A DNA stretch of 48,754 bases from Prochlorococcus sp. AG-347-E03 (lineage in GTDB: Bacteria > Cyanobacteriota > Cyanobacteriia > PCC-6307 > Cyanobiaceae): NCBI GenBank assembly GCA_003279115.1, contig QCBG01000009.1, positions 1-48,754 of the forward strand. Direction: 5' to 3'. Positions 8,262-16,211 of the stretch are shown here, in pieces (positions within the stretch are counted from its first letter, which is position 1; each line of letters opens with the position of its first letter). Both the position numbers and the translations under genes were made by a program. The notes below the pieces were generated by a model. It made no database searches. It saw only the letters and a list, made by a program, of their open reading frames with translations, and was not told the origin of the DNA.

Positions 8262-9209
8262 GTGAATGATCCAAAACAACTATTAGGAATTAAGGGTGCC
8301 TCTGAAACATCAAGTATATGGAAACTCCGTATACAGTTAATGAAACCCATAACATGGATCCCTTTGATATGGGGAGTTATTTGTGGAGCAGCTGCAAGTG
8401 GGAATTTTGAATGGACATTTAGTAATGTTCTAGCTTCATTAGCATGTATGTTGATGAGTGGACCGCTTCTGGCTGGTTATACCCAAACCATAAATGATTT
8501 TTTTGATAAAGAAATTGATGCAATAAATGAACCAAATAGACCAATTCCATCTGGGAAAATTTCAATTAAAGATGTAAAAATACAAATTTGGGTATTACTT
8601 GTAGCGGGCTTAATAGTTGCTTTTCTATTAGATTTATATGCAAAGCACAGCTTCCCCTCCGTCTTACTTTTGGCATTAGGAGGTTCCTTTGTTAGTTATA
8701 TATATTCTGCTCCACCACTCAAATTAAAACAGAATGGTTGGCTTGGAAATTATGCATTAGGAGCATCTTATATAGCTTTGCCTTGGTGGGCAGGACAAGC
8801 CTTGTTTGGGAAATTAACAATCGTGACGGCGATACTTACACTTGCTTATAGCCTCTCAGGACTTGGAATTGCTGTTATTAATGATTTCAAAAGTGTTGAA
8901 GGAGACTCAAAGCTAGGCTTGAATTCTCTACCAGTAGTATTTGGAATTAAAAATGCAAGTAGAATAAGTGCAGGACTGATTGATATTTTTCAATTAGCAA
9001 TGGTTGTAGTATTAATCATTATTGGTCAAAATTTAGCCTCTGTAATTTTGGTTTTATTGGTAATTCCACAAATTACATTTCAAGATATGTGGTTACTAAG
9101 AGATCCTCTAAAGTTTGATGTCAAATATCAAGCAAGTGCCCAACCTTTCCTTATAACTGGAATGTTAGTTACAGCTTTAGCCATAGGACATAGTTTTTTA
9201 GTTGCTTAA
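8262..9209 (+). CDS. chlG: Chlorophyll synthase (33 kDa)
   Basis: Membrane prenyltransferase that esterifies chlorophyllide with geranylgeranyl or phytyl diphosphate; in Prochlorococcus the pigment is divinyl chlorophyll. The UbiA-family diphosphate-binding motif is in NDFFDKEIDAINEPNRPIPSG (about 78-98), and the second Asp-rich loop is INDFKSVEGDSKLGLNSLPV (about 206-225), both very close to known ChlG. Eight to nine hydrophobic segments; 315 residues. The start is GTG at 8262, eight nt after the PetP-like gene. The downstream penicillin-binding protein gene begins at the stop codon, so these genes are likely cotranscribed. Confidence 0.95.
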   Translation: MNDPKQLLGIKGASETSSIWKLRIQLMKPITWIPLIWGVICGAAASGNFEWTFSNVLASLACMLMSGPLLAGYTQTINDFFDKEIDAINEPNRPIPSGKISIKDVKIQIWVLLVAGLIVAFLLDLYAKHSFPSVLLLALGGSFVSYIYSAPPLKLKQNGWLGNYALGASYIALPWWAGQALFGKLTIVTAILTLAYSLSGLGIAVINDFKSVEGDSKLGLNSLPVVFGIKNASRISAGLIDIFQLAMVVVLIIIGQNLASVILVLLVIPQITFQDMWLLRDPLKFDVKYQASAQPFLITGMLVTALAIGHSFLVA

Positions 9210-9210
9210 G

Positions 9211-10980
9211 GTGCAAAAGATTAAATTCAAATCTTTTGTTTTTATAATTCCAATATTAATTTTTTCTGGAATATCTTTTTATTTTTTTAGTCTAATATTT
9301 AGTACTTTAAAATTTGACGTTTCTAAAAATAAAAAGTCTCGGGAAACCAAATATTCTTACGTAATATCATCTTCTGATAATAAGATACTAAGCAAATTAA
9401 GCCGCAAATTTGAAATAGATAATAATTACCATAAAATTCCATTTTTTCTTAAACATTCTTTTATATCTTCTGAGGATAAAATATTTTATAAACATAATGG
9501 AATAGATTTAAAAAGTATTTCACGTGCCCTTATTCAAAATATTAGAAGTGGTTATGTTAAGGAGGGAGGAAGTACGATTACACAACAAGTTGCTAGATTA
9601 CTTTTTCTAAATAATGATTTAAGTTTTCAAAGAAAAATAAAAGAAATATTTATATCACTCATACTTGAATTCAGATATAACAAAAATCAAATTTTAAAAT
9701 TATATTTAAATAATATTTATCTAGGATCAGGAGCATACGGGGTAGACGAGGCTGCCCAAGTTTATTTTGGAAAATTTATAGAAGAATTGACATTATCAGA
9801 GATCGCATTAATTGCAGGATTAGCTCCAGCTCCATCAATTTATTCACCTTATCAAAATTTAGAATTAGCTATTAAAAATAGAAATAAAGTTCTTGAATCA
9901 ATGTATGTTGATGGATATATTTCTCTTACAAATAAGAATAAGGCTATTAAAGAAAAAATAAAGTTAAATTATCAAACAGCTGATAATTTTTTAGATGATA
10001 AATTACTAATCAACTTTATTCTTCAGGAAACAGATAAAAAAATTGGAAGTAAAAATGATTATAAGTTTTTAAGAATTAAATCTTCTATCAACAAAGATTG
10101 GCAAGAAAAAGGTCAAAAAATATCAAGATACGCAGGACCTAAAGAACTTGAATTTGGTCTGTTATCTATCGAATCAAACACAGGACTAATCAGGACGATG
10201 ATAACCAGCAAAAATCCATCAATTAATGAATACAATAGAGTGATTTCATCTGTAAGACCTTTAGGTTCTACTTTTAAAATAATCCCTTATGCTGCTGCAT
10301 TAATAGAGGGAATAAAGTTAAGCGATAAATTTGAAGACTTACCAATATGCTGGGAAAGTTATTGCCCAAAAAATTTTTCAGAAGACTATAGAGGCTCAAT
10401 ATCTTTGATTGAATCATTTAAAAGTTCATCAAATATCGTTCCAATATCAATAACAAAAAAAATTGGCTTAAAAAATATTATTAATTTAGCGAATTCATTT
10501 GGACTAGGTTACGAGCAAGAGTTTGAGGAATTCCCATCATTAGCTATTGGCGCCTACGGAGATAATCTTTTAAACATCACAAATGCATATTCTGCAATAA
10601 ACAATAATGGGAAGATTCAGAGCCCTGAAATCATAGAAAAAATAGAATCATTCAAAAAACAACCTATTTGGGAAAATAAATCTATTTCGAAGAAAATATT
10701 AGATTTAAAAATAAACAAGAAAATAAATAAACTTCTTGAAAAATCTGTAAAAGAAGGCACTTCAAAAGCAGCCTCTATAAAAGGAAAGAAAATTTATGGG
10801 AAAACAGGAACATCTGATGGAAATAAAGATCTCTGGTTTATTGGTTCCATAGATAACCTTACAACAGGGATCTGGATAGGTTATGACGATAACAAGGAAT
10901 CTGAATTATCTAGTGGGAATGCAGCTTATTTATGGAAGAAGTTCATATCTGAAATTTATAAAATTCAAATTAAAAAATAA
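9211..10980 (+). CDS. Class A penicillin-binding protein (transglycosylase/transpeptidase)
   Basis: Bifunctional peptidoglycan polymerase. A single N-terminal membrane helix (about residues 8-33) precedes a glycosyltransferase-51 domain with the catalytic Glu in SSEDKIFYKHNGID, GGSTITQQVARLL, RKIKEI, and LNNIYLGSGAYGVDEAA. The transpeptidase domain has the serine motif STFK (after VRPLG), SSN, and KTGTSDG. About 590 residues, shorter than E. coli PBP1a. The start is uncertain: GTG at 9211, one base after the chlG stop, is preferred; a TTG at 9202 would overlap chlG by 8 nt. It converges with rsmB (9-nt gap). Confidence 0.93.
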   Translation: MQKIKFKSFVFIIPILIFSGISFYFFSLIFSTLKFDVSKNKKSRETKYSYVISSSDNKILSKLSRKFEIDNNYHKIPFFLKHSFISSEDKIFYKHNGIDLKSISRALIQNIRSGYVKEGGSTITQQVARLLFLNNDLSFQRKIKEIFISLILEFRYNKNQILKLYLNNIYLGSGAYGVDEAAQVYFGKFIEELTLSEIALIAGLAPAPSIYSPYQNLELAIKNRNKVLESMYVDGYISLTNKNKAIKEKIKLNYQTADNFLDDKLLINFILQETDKKIGSKNDYKFLRIKSSINKDWQEKGQKISRYAGPKELEFGLLSIESNTGLIRTMITSKNPSINEYNRVISSVRPLGSTFKIIPYAAALIEGIKLSDKFEDLPICWESYCPKNFSEDYRGSISLIESFKSSSNIVPISITKKIGLKNIINLANSFGLGYEQEFEEFPSLAIGAYGDNLLNITNAYSAINNNGKIQSPEIIEKIESFKKQPIWENKSISKKILDLKINKKINKLLEKSVKEGTSKAASIKGKKIYGKTGTSDGNKDLWFIGSIDNLTTGIWIGYDDNKESELSSGNAAYLWKKFISEIYKIQIKK

Positions 10981-10989
10981 ATTATATTT

Positions 10990-12306
10990 TTAAGATTTAT
11001 ATGAAATTATTGCAGAATAAAATCCATCACCAGGATAATCCAAGCTAGGTAAAATTTGCTTTTGGCTAACCAATTTTAAAGTTTTGTTTTTTTCAATAAA
11101 TCGTTCAATTAATAGATTATTTTCATCGGGACAAATAGTACAAGTTGAATAAACTAAAATGCCATCTTTTTTCAAAAGAGGGAAAATACTCTCCAAAAGT
11201 TTTTCCTGTAATAAAGTTAAAGATTTTATTTTTTCTTTACTTAAAGACCATCTAGAATCTGGATTCCTGGAAAGAGTTCCAATGCCTGAACATGGAGCAT
11301 CTAATAAAATTTTATCAAAATAAGATATAAACTTAGGATTTAATTCAATCAAACTAGTAGCATCAGCCTTAAGAGTATTAACAGATTTCAAATTTAACCT
11401 TTCTAAATTTGATTGCAGTATTTTCAATCTTTTTGTTGATCTATCTACGGCAATGATTTCAGCACTATCATTTGTTAATTCTGCAAGGTGGGTAGACTTA
11501 CTTCCTGGAGCTGCACAAGCATCTAAAATCTTTTCACCTTCTTTTGGATTTAAGAGAGGTGCTATCCACTGAGAAGATCTATCTTGAATTGTCCAAAGTC
11601 CATCACTATATCCTGGTAAATTTTTTATAGATCTTGGATTAGATTTTAAAGTAATTCCATTATGTAAATCATTAATAATTTCAGCATCAATTTTGTTTTC
11701 ATGAAGTACTTTCAAAAAGTTATCTAAATTAGTTTTTAATTGGTTAATTCTCAAATCAATTGATGGTTTTTTATTAAATGCCTTAATGATATTTTCACCC
11801 TCGCTATTGCCGACCCATTCATAAAGATCCTTCACAAGCCATAATGGAAATGATTCAAGATATGAAATTCTTTCTTCTCTATCAGAAGATAATTCCGGAA
11901 AGATTTTTTGTTCTAATTTTCTTGATGCATTTCTCAATATCGCATTTACAGTTCCCGCTAAACCATTTAAATCTGTTTTTTTAGCTACTTCTACAGTAGT
12001 AGAAATAGCAGCAGGAAATGGAATTTTATCCATTTTCAATAGTTGATACAAACCTATATGTAGAAGCCATCTTAACTTTGGAGGCTGCTTTTTATGAGTA
12101 ATTTTTGAAGTATGATCCGTCCAAAGATCAAGAAATTTTCTATACCTTATGCATCCAAAAGATAATTCCGTAATAAAAGCTATATCAAGAGGATTAAATT
12201 GATAATTTTTTAAAACCTTTTCAAGAGCATGATCAGAAAAATCACCAGAACTAACTTTTAATAAAATTTCCCAAGCTGCCTTTCTTTGTAAATATCCTAT
12301 GCTCAA
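10990..12306 (-). CDS. rsmB: 16S rRNA (cytosine-967 C5)-methyltransferase RsmB (Sun)
   Basis: Methylates C967 of 16S rRNA with SAM. The N-terminal about 140 residues are a NusB-like RNA-binding domain (RKAAWEILLKV..., LDIAFITELSFGCIRYRKFLD). The C-terminal methyltransferase domain has SAM motif I ILDACAAPGSKSTHLAEL, the DAPCSGIGTLSRNPDSRW motif (PC) and STCTICPDENN (TC), the two catalytic cysteine motifs of RNA m5C methyltransferases. 438 residues, full length. The best start is TTG at 12306. Two very short genes lie just upstream on the same strand (gaps of 51 and 20 nt) and may share the transcript. Confidence 0.93.
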   Translation of the reverse strand: MSIGYLQRKAAWEILLKVSSGDFSDHALEKVLKNYQFNPLDIAFITELSFGCIRYRKFLDLWTDHTSKITHKKQPPKLRWLLHIGLYQLLKMDKIPFPAAISTTVEVAKKTDLNGLAGTVNAILRNASRKLEQKIFPELSSDREERISYLESFPLWLVKDLYEWVGNSEGENIIKAFNKKPSIDLRINQLKTNLDNFLKVLHENKIDAEIINDLHNGITLKSNPRSIKNLPGYSDGLWTIQDRSSQWIAPLLNPKEGEKILDACAAPGSKSTHLAELTNDSAEIIAVDRSTKRLKILQSNLERLNLKSVNTLKADATSLIELNPKFISYFDKILLDAPCSGIGTLSRNPDSRWSLSKEKIKSLTLLQEKLLESIFPLLKKDGILVYSTCTICPDENNLLIERFIEKNKTLKLVSQKQILPSLDYPGDGFYSAIISYKS

Positions 12307-12357
12307 AATATAATTAATTTTTTAAAGATAACTTTAATATACAAAAAATTCAAGAAT

Positions 12358-12501
12358 TTAAACTACTTTTTCAATTGCAGAATTAAACCATATAAAACCT
12401 AAGATAGAAATAAGTGAAAGATTAAACCCTAAAAAAAGAAAGATATTTAAAGAATGGATTCTTTCACGAAAAAATATTTTTTTCTCTTTTTGATACTTCA
12501 T
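12358..12501 (-). CDS. 47-residue single-pass membrane protein, unknown
   Basis: ATG at 12501 opens a 47-codon frame ending in TAA at 12358. The N-terminus is strongly basic (MKYQKEKKIFFRER) and is followed by one hydrophobic helix (LNIFLFLGF to ILGFIWF), then a short tail SAIEKVV. The positive-inside rule predicts a cytoplasmic N-terminus. It fills the gap between rsmB (51 nt downstream) and another short gene (20 nt upstream), all on the minus strand. I do not recognise the family. The reading frame and topology are seen; that it is expressed is inference from packing and composition. Confidence 0.5.
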   Translation of the reverse strand: MKYQKEKKIFFRERIHSLNIFLFLGFNLSLISILGFIWFNSAIEKVV

Positions 12502-12521
12502 TATTAAAATAAAAACTTATT

Positions 12522-12701
12522 TCAGGATTTTAAACGGCAACCAATATTAATAGATCCTGCATCAAGCATTCTGCCTAATTTAATTGCTATAGATTCCTCC
12601 AACCTAGTGAAATTAGATTGATGGGTAGTTATCCAATCTAATTCAGAAAAAGTGATAATTCCCGTCGAATTACTTTTTAAAAAAAGTGTTCCAATTTCCA
12701 T
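12522..12701 (-). CDS. 59-residue conserved-looking hypothetical protein
   Basis: ATG at 12701, stop TGA at 12522. The protein starts MEIGTLFLKSNSTGIITF, continues with SELDWITTHQ and an amphipathic stretch NFTRLEESIAIKLGRMLDAG, and ends INIGCRLKS. Codon use and the regular strand-helix pattern look like a genuine small globular protein, and the RLEESIAIKLGRM region resembles small hypothetical proteins I associate with marine picocyanobacteria, though I cannot name a family. It is oriented like rsmB and the membrane peptide gene, 20 nt upstream of the latter, so the three may form a unit. No function is proposed. Confidence 0.6.
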   Translation of the reverse strand: MEIGTLFLKSNSTGIITFSELDWITTHQSNFTRLEESIAIKLGRMLDAGSINIGCRLKS

Positions 12702-12806
12702 TAGATAAATCTAATTTTTCCTAAATTAACATCCGTACTTAATATTCCTTCATAACATAATATTCTTTTAATTTTTCAAAGATAACTGTAGGTTGTTACT
12801 CTTAAT

Positions 12807-14297
12807 TTATTGAATATCTCTTAAAAATATATCGGCCGTTTTTAAGTGATTATTTAATTTTTCTGCTGACATTTTATCGAGATTTCTCGTTAACATTGCC
12901 AGACGATATTGCTTTCTAAAAAAGCTTTCATTATCTTTAATAAATTTCCAAAATAAGCCATCCCATATTTCACACCATGGTCCACTTTTAAAATTAGACA
13001 TTTTTTTTACATAATTAGAGCTTGATATATATGGCTTTGTTGAAAAGATACCACCACCACTAAACTGACTCATTCCGTAAACATTTGGGACCATAACCCA
13101 ATCATAGGAATCAATAAACATTTCCATAAACCATTTATAAACTTGGTTTGGGTGAATTCTACATAAAAGCATAAAGTTGCCAACAATCATTAGCCGCTCA
13201 ATATGATGACAATAACCAAATTTAATAATATTTTTTATAACAACATCTACTGGTTCAATTCCTGTATTTCCTTGATAAAAAGATTTTGGAATTGGCTTAT
13301 CTTCAAAATTCCAAAAATTACTATTTCTCATTTTTGTTCCGTACTTTTTATATACGAGGCAAATAAATTCTCTCCATCCAATAATTTGACGAATAAAACC
13401 CTCTAAAGAGTTAATAGGAACATTATTATTTTTTGCAAAAAGTAATGCTTTATTTACTACTACATCTGGGGTTAATAAGCCGCTATTTAAAAGAGGAGAA
13501 AGTAAACTGTGCCATAAAAAAGAATTTTCTTTAGAAATAGCATCCTCATAATCTCCAAATAAGAAAAATCTATGTTTAAAAAAATCATTTAACCATTCAT
13601 CTGCCTCTTCAAAATTAGTTGGATATAAAAAGTTATTACTTTCTCCAATAAACTCAATATCAAAATTGGCTAATGACCTTTCTGCATTAACTACAAATTT
13701 ATTTTTTTGTAATTTAGGTGTATCGGGTATATTTATTTTTTTTGGTAATTTTTTTCTGTTCATTTCATCGAAACTCCATTTACCACCTTCAGGTGTATCA
13801 TCAGGATTAACTAATATCTTTTGGCTTTTTCTTTGATTCTCATAAAATCTCCCCATAAGAGGCTTTTTTGCATTTGATGCAAATAAATCTTTTAAATCCT
13901 CACTGCTCATAAACATAGGAGAAGGCAAAATATTTAAAGCTAAATTATTACTTTCAACAAAATTATTAATCCTCTTCATTATTAAAAAATCATGGGGGTC
14001 AATGAGATTTATTTTCTGATATTTATTTTTAATAAATTCCGATAAGTAATCCACTGTAGAGACATTATTCTTGTTTTCGATATAAAAAACTTTAAAGCCA
14101 GATATTTCTAAATAATTTTTATAAGCGAGCATAGATGCTCTATGAAAAACTAACTTATTTTTATGGTTAATTAATTTATGAAATTTATCATTTCCAAAAA
14201 ATAATGAGTCTTCCAAAATCAAAACTTCACAATTTATTTTTAAGATTGGGCTTTCTCTAAAAAGTTGATTAGGGAAAATAATTGATACTTGTTTCAT
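12807..14297 (-). CDS. Deoxyribodipyrimidine photolyase-related protein (FeS-BCP / DPRP family)
   Basis: Member of the bacterial (6-4) photolyase / cryptochrome group called FeS-BCP or CryPro. The N-terminal Rossmann-like domain begins [13 protein letters not shown]. The FAD-binding C-terminal half shows the family's [58 protein letters not shown] and [14 protein letters not shown]. 496 residues. The four cysteines that hold the 4Fe-4S cluster in well-studied members appear to be missing: the segment after [12 protein letters not shown] reads [16 protein letters not shown] where relatives have a YCxxC...CPFN loop. ATG start at 14297 overlapping the DUF2256 stop (ATGA). Repair activity is expected from the family but not assured here. 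Confidence 0.85.
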   Translation of the reverse strand: MKQVSIIFPNQLFRESPILKINCEVLILEDSLFFGNDKFHKLINHKNKLVFHRASMLAYKNYLEISGFKVFYIENKNNVSTVDYLSEFIKNKYQKINLIDPHDFLIMKRINNFVESNNLALNILPSPMFMSSEDLKDLFASNAKKPLMGRFYENQRKSQKILVNPDDTPEGGKWSFDEMNRKKLPKKINIPDTPKLQKNKFVVNAERSLANFDIEFIGESNNFLYPTNFEEADEWLNDFFKHRFFLFGDYEDAISKENSFLWHSLLSPLLNSGLLTPDVVVNKALLFAKNNNVPINSLEGFIRQIIGWREFICLVYKKYGTKMRNSNFWNFEDKPIPKSFYQGNTGIEPVDVVIKNIIKFGYCHHIERLMIVGNFMLLCRIHPNQVYKWFMEMFIDSYDWVMVPNVYGMSQFSGGGIFSTKPYISSSNYVKKMSNFKSGPWCEIWDGLFWKFIKDNESFFRKQYRLAMLTRNLDKMSAEKLNNHLKTADIFLRDIQ

Positions 14298-14425
14298 CTT
14301 TGCGACTTCCTGTTACTGCATCTTTTTGAACAGTAAATAACATCATCCCAACAGTTTTTCCATTTTTTACGCCACTCAAACGGCCTATTGCAAACAGGAC
14401 AAGTTTTAGTAGAAAGATTTTTCAA
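14294..14425 (-). CDS. DUF2256 zinc-finger-like small protein
   Basis: A 43-codon frame from TTG (14425) to TGA (14294). It encodes [18 protein letters not shown] followed by [18 protein letters not shown] and a basic tail. C9-x2-C12 and C32-x3-C36 with the conserved RPFxWRKKW and W..VxYCSxxC make this a clear DUF2256 protein, a family commonly encoded beside DPRP photolyases/cryptochromes. The TGA overlaps the photolyase ATG, implying translational coupling. The only alternative start is an ATT one codon earlier, next to the stop of the DUF2805 gene. Its molecular role is not known; zinc binding is inferred from the cysteines. Confidence 0.85.
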   Translation of the reverse strand: MKNLSTKTCPVCNRPFEWRKKWKNCWDDVIYCSKRCSNRKSQR

Positions 14426-14428
14426 AAT

Positions 14429-14665
14429 TTATAATTTTCTTTTATGAGTAGATTTAAATCTAGTTGAATCTTTAAGGGCCATATGTTTTGTATTTCTTCC
14501 TGAAACTCTCTTTCTCCACACTTTGAAAGATTTGGGTTTAAGATTTTGACGCATAATTTTTATCGCATCTTCCTCTTTTAAACCAAATTGATACTCGATA
14601 GCTTCAAAGGGTGTTCTATCTTCCCAACACATTTCTATTATTCTGTCTATGTCGATACTTTCCAT
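14429..14665 (-). CDS. DUF2805 / TIGR03643 family protein
   Basis: A 78-residue protein: IDIDRIIEMCWEDRTPFEAI, a helix-turn-helix-like segment (YQFGLKEEDAIKIMRQNLKP), then SFKVWRKRVSGRNTKHMALK and a basic tail. The FGL-E-AI-MR..LKP.SF..WR.RV.GR..KH pattern is the TIGR03643/DUF2805 family, typically found next to DUF2256 and DPRP photolyase genes. The HTH-like start and basic end suggest nucleic acid binding, which is only inference. It begins 2 nt after the DCC gene and ends 3 nt before the DUF2256 start. Confidence 0.8.
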   Translation of the reverse strand: MESIDIDRIIEMCWEDRTPFEAIEYQFGLKEEDAIKIMRQNLKPKSFKVWRKRVSGRNTKHMALKDSTRFKSTHKRKL

Positions 14666-14667
14666 AT

Positions 14668-15060
14668 TTATTGTTCACATTGTGAAGTACAAAGTTTTTC
14701 AATATCGGATCTACCTGTAATTTGAAGTCTATATTTTGCCCAATATCTGTAAACCAATCTCAATACTGGAGATAAGAGCTTAATTTTCAAGGGATAATAA
14801 ACCCAACCTAAACCAACTAATTCATAAGAATATGCAAGTACATCTAGTCCCCTAATAATTTCACCATTTTCAATAATCCCATGCAGGTTTGACATGGCTT
14901 CTGAATATGAGATGTCATTAAAAAGACTTTGATTATAATCCTTACTATTAATATCTATAAATGCAATTTGATTTAAGTTATCTCTTTTTTTAAGAAAATT
15001 TGTTTCTCTCAAACATAGTGGACAACCACCATCGTATAAAAAGGTTAATTTATTTTTCAT
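14668..15060 (-). CDS. Thiol-disulfide oxidoreductase-like DCC family protein (DUF393)
   Basis: 130 residues starting at ATG 15060 (a TTG at 15072 would add four residues). The N-terminus MKNKLTFLYDGGCPLCLRET holds the family motif DGGCPLC (usual form DG.CPLC), a thioredoxin-fold CxxC, and the protein continues IAFIDINSKDY, GIIENGEIIRGLDVLAYSYELVGLGWVYYPLKI and WAKYRLQITG, as in other DCC proteins. First gene of a four-gene unit with DUF2805, DUF2256 and the photolyase. Substrate unknown; a redox role is inferred from the CxxC. Confidence 0.8.
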   Translation of the reverse strand: MKNKLTFLYDGGCPLCLRETNFLKKRDNLNQIAFIDINSKDYNQSLFNDISYSEAMSNLHGIIENGEIIRGLDVLAYSYELVGLGWVYYPLKIKLLSPVLRLVYRYWAKYRLQITGRSDIEKLCTSQCEQ

Positions 15061-15237
15061 ATTTTTATACAAATATAGAAATTAAATCACTTTTTTGTGG
15101 AATAAAAATTTTTTTTTAGAGTACAAGCTTTATAAATCCTTAATAATTGCCAGTTCTAATTTAGTGAAATTATATTATCTTATTAATTAATAAGCCATTG
15201 ATTAAGGGATACATCGATGGTTTAAAACTATTCATGA

Positions 15238-15441
15238 TCAGTCATCTAGAAGATGAACTCCTTCTCCTATGTCAGGAGTAAATTTACAATATTTTTCAAA
15301 AATAAGTCCAACACCTCTCATTTTTTCTCCTAATTCATCATTAAATTTATTCCATTCTTCCGATTCACGATCAGGTAAATCCCACCCTTGTTTTTCTACC
15401 ATACTTGTTATTACTGTATAGTCCCATTCTATGTATGCCAT
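15238..15441 (-). CDS. 67-residue acidic hypothetical protein
   Basis: ATG at 15441, TGA at 15238. Sequence features: MAYIEWDYTVITSMVEKQGWDLP, an acidic helix (ESEEWNKFNDELGEKM) and the C-terminus GIGEGVHLLDD type ending (DIGEGVHLLDD). It has no membrane segment or recognisable motif. It stands alone, 177 nt upstream of the DCC gene and divergent from trmH (96 nt). Tryptophan-rich and well packed, it looks like a real small soluble protein, but I do not recognise it. Confidence 0.6.
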   Translation of the reverse strand: MAYIEWDYTVITSMVEKQGWDLPDRESEEWNKFNDELGEKMRGVGLIFEKYCKFTPDIGEGVHLLDD

Positions 15442-15537
15442 TGAGTTAATTTAGATTACCAAAATATTATAAACCAAGAGATTTAATAGGTAATTAATAT
15501 TTTTTGAATATACTTTAAAAGTGTGAAAAAATTATAA

Positions 15538-16209
15538 ATGTCAATTTTGCCAAGAAGATTTGAGCGAATCAAAAGTGTTTTAGATTGCAGGATGAAAAAC
15601 TTGACTGTTTTAGTTGAGGATGTCAATAAACCACATAATTTATCTGCGATATTAAGGACATGTGATGCGGCAGGAGTTTTTGAAGCAAATTTTATTAGCA
15701 AAACAAATATCGTTAAGACTTTTAATAGTACTGCTCAAGGAAGTCAAAAATGGGTAAAACTGAATAATCATGAAAACACTATCACGGCAATATCTGATTT
15801 AAAGAATAAGGGTTTTAAATTATATGGAACGACTCTTAATAGTGAATCAGTAGATTATAGGAATTTTGATTATTCTCAAAATACATGTTTTGTTTTAGGA
15901 GCAGAAAAATGGGGACTAAGTAATGAACTTATATCAATGGTTGATCAATCAATTTTTATACCTATGAGAGGTATGGTTCAATCTCTGAATGTTTCAGTTG
16001 CTGCTTCTATATTATTATTTGAAGCTATTCGCCAAAGAAAAAATAAAGGTATATTGCCCTCTAATGGAGAAGGGTTAAATATGGATGAATATCAAAAAAC
16101 ACTTTTTGAATGGTGTTACCCAGAATTAGCTGAGGTATATAAAAAATCAGCTAAAGAATATCCAAAGTTGAATGATCAAGGAGAACTTGATCCTATTACA
16201 GATAACTAA
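15538..16209 (+). CDS. trmH: tRNA (guanosine-18-2'-O)-methyltransferase TrmH
   Basis: SpoU-class methyltransferase that modifies G18 in the D-loop of tRNAs. All three knot motifs are present: LVEDVNKPHNLSAILRTCDAAGV (motif 1, about 25-47, with Asn and Arg), FVLGAEKWGLSNELI (motif 2) and IPMRGMVQSLNVSVAASILLFEA (motif 3). The C-terminal extension (YQKTLFEWCYPELAEVYKK) is the TrmH-specific part. 223 residues, ATG start. It converges with the dppC-like gene (2-nt gap). Confidence 0.92.
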   Translation: MSILPRRFERIKSVLDCRMKNLTVLVEDVNKPHNLSAILRTCDAAGVFEANFISKTNIVKTFNSTAQGSQKWVKLNNHENTITAISDLKNKGFKLYGTTLNSESVDYRNFDYSQNTCFVLGAEKWGLSNELISMVDQSIFIPMRGMVQSLNVSVAASILLFEAIRQRKNKGILPSNGEGLNMDEYQKTLFEWCYPELAEVYKKSAKEYPKLNDQGELDPITDN

Positions 16210-16211
16210 AT

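Noticed and set aside
12807..15060. Defence or toxin-antitoxin interpretation of the small-gene cluster
   Set aside because: The families (DCC, DUF2805, DUF2256, DPRP) recur as photolyase neighbours, with no nuclease, toxin or mobility motif.
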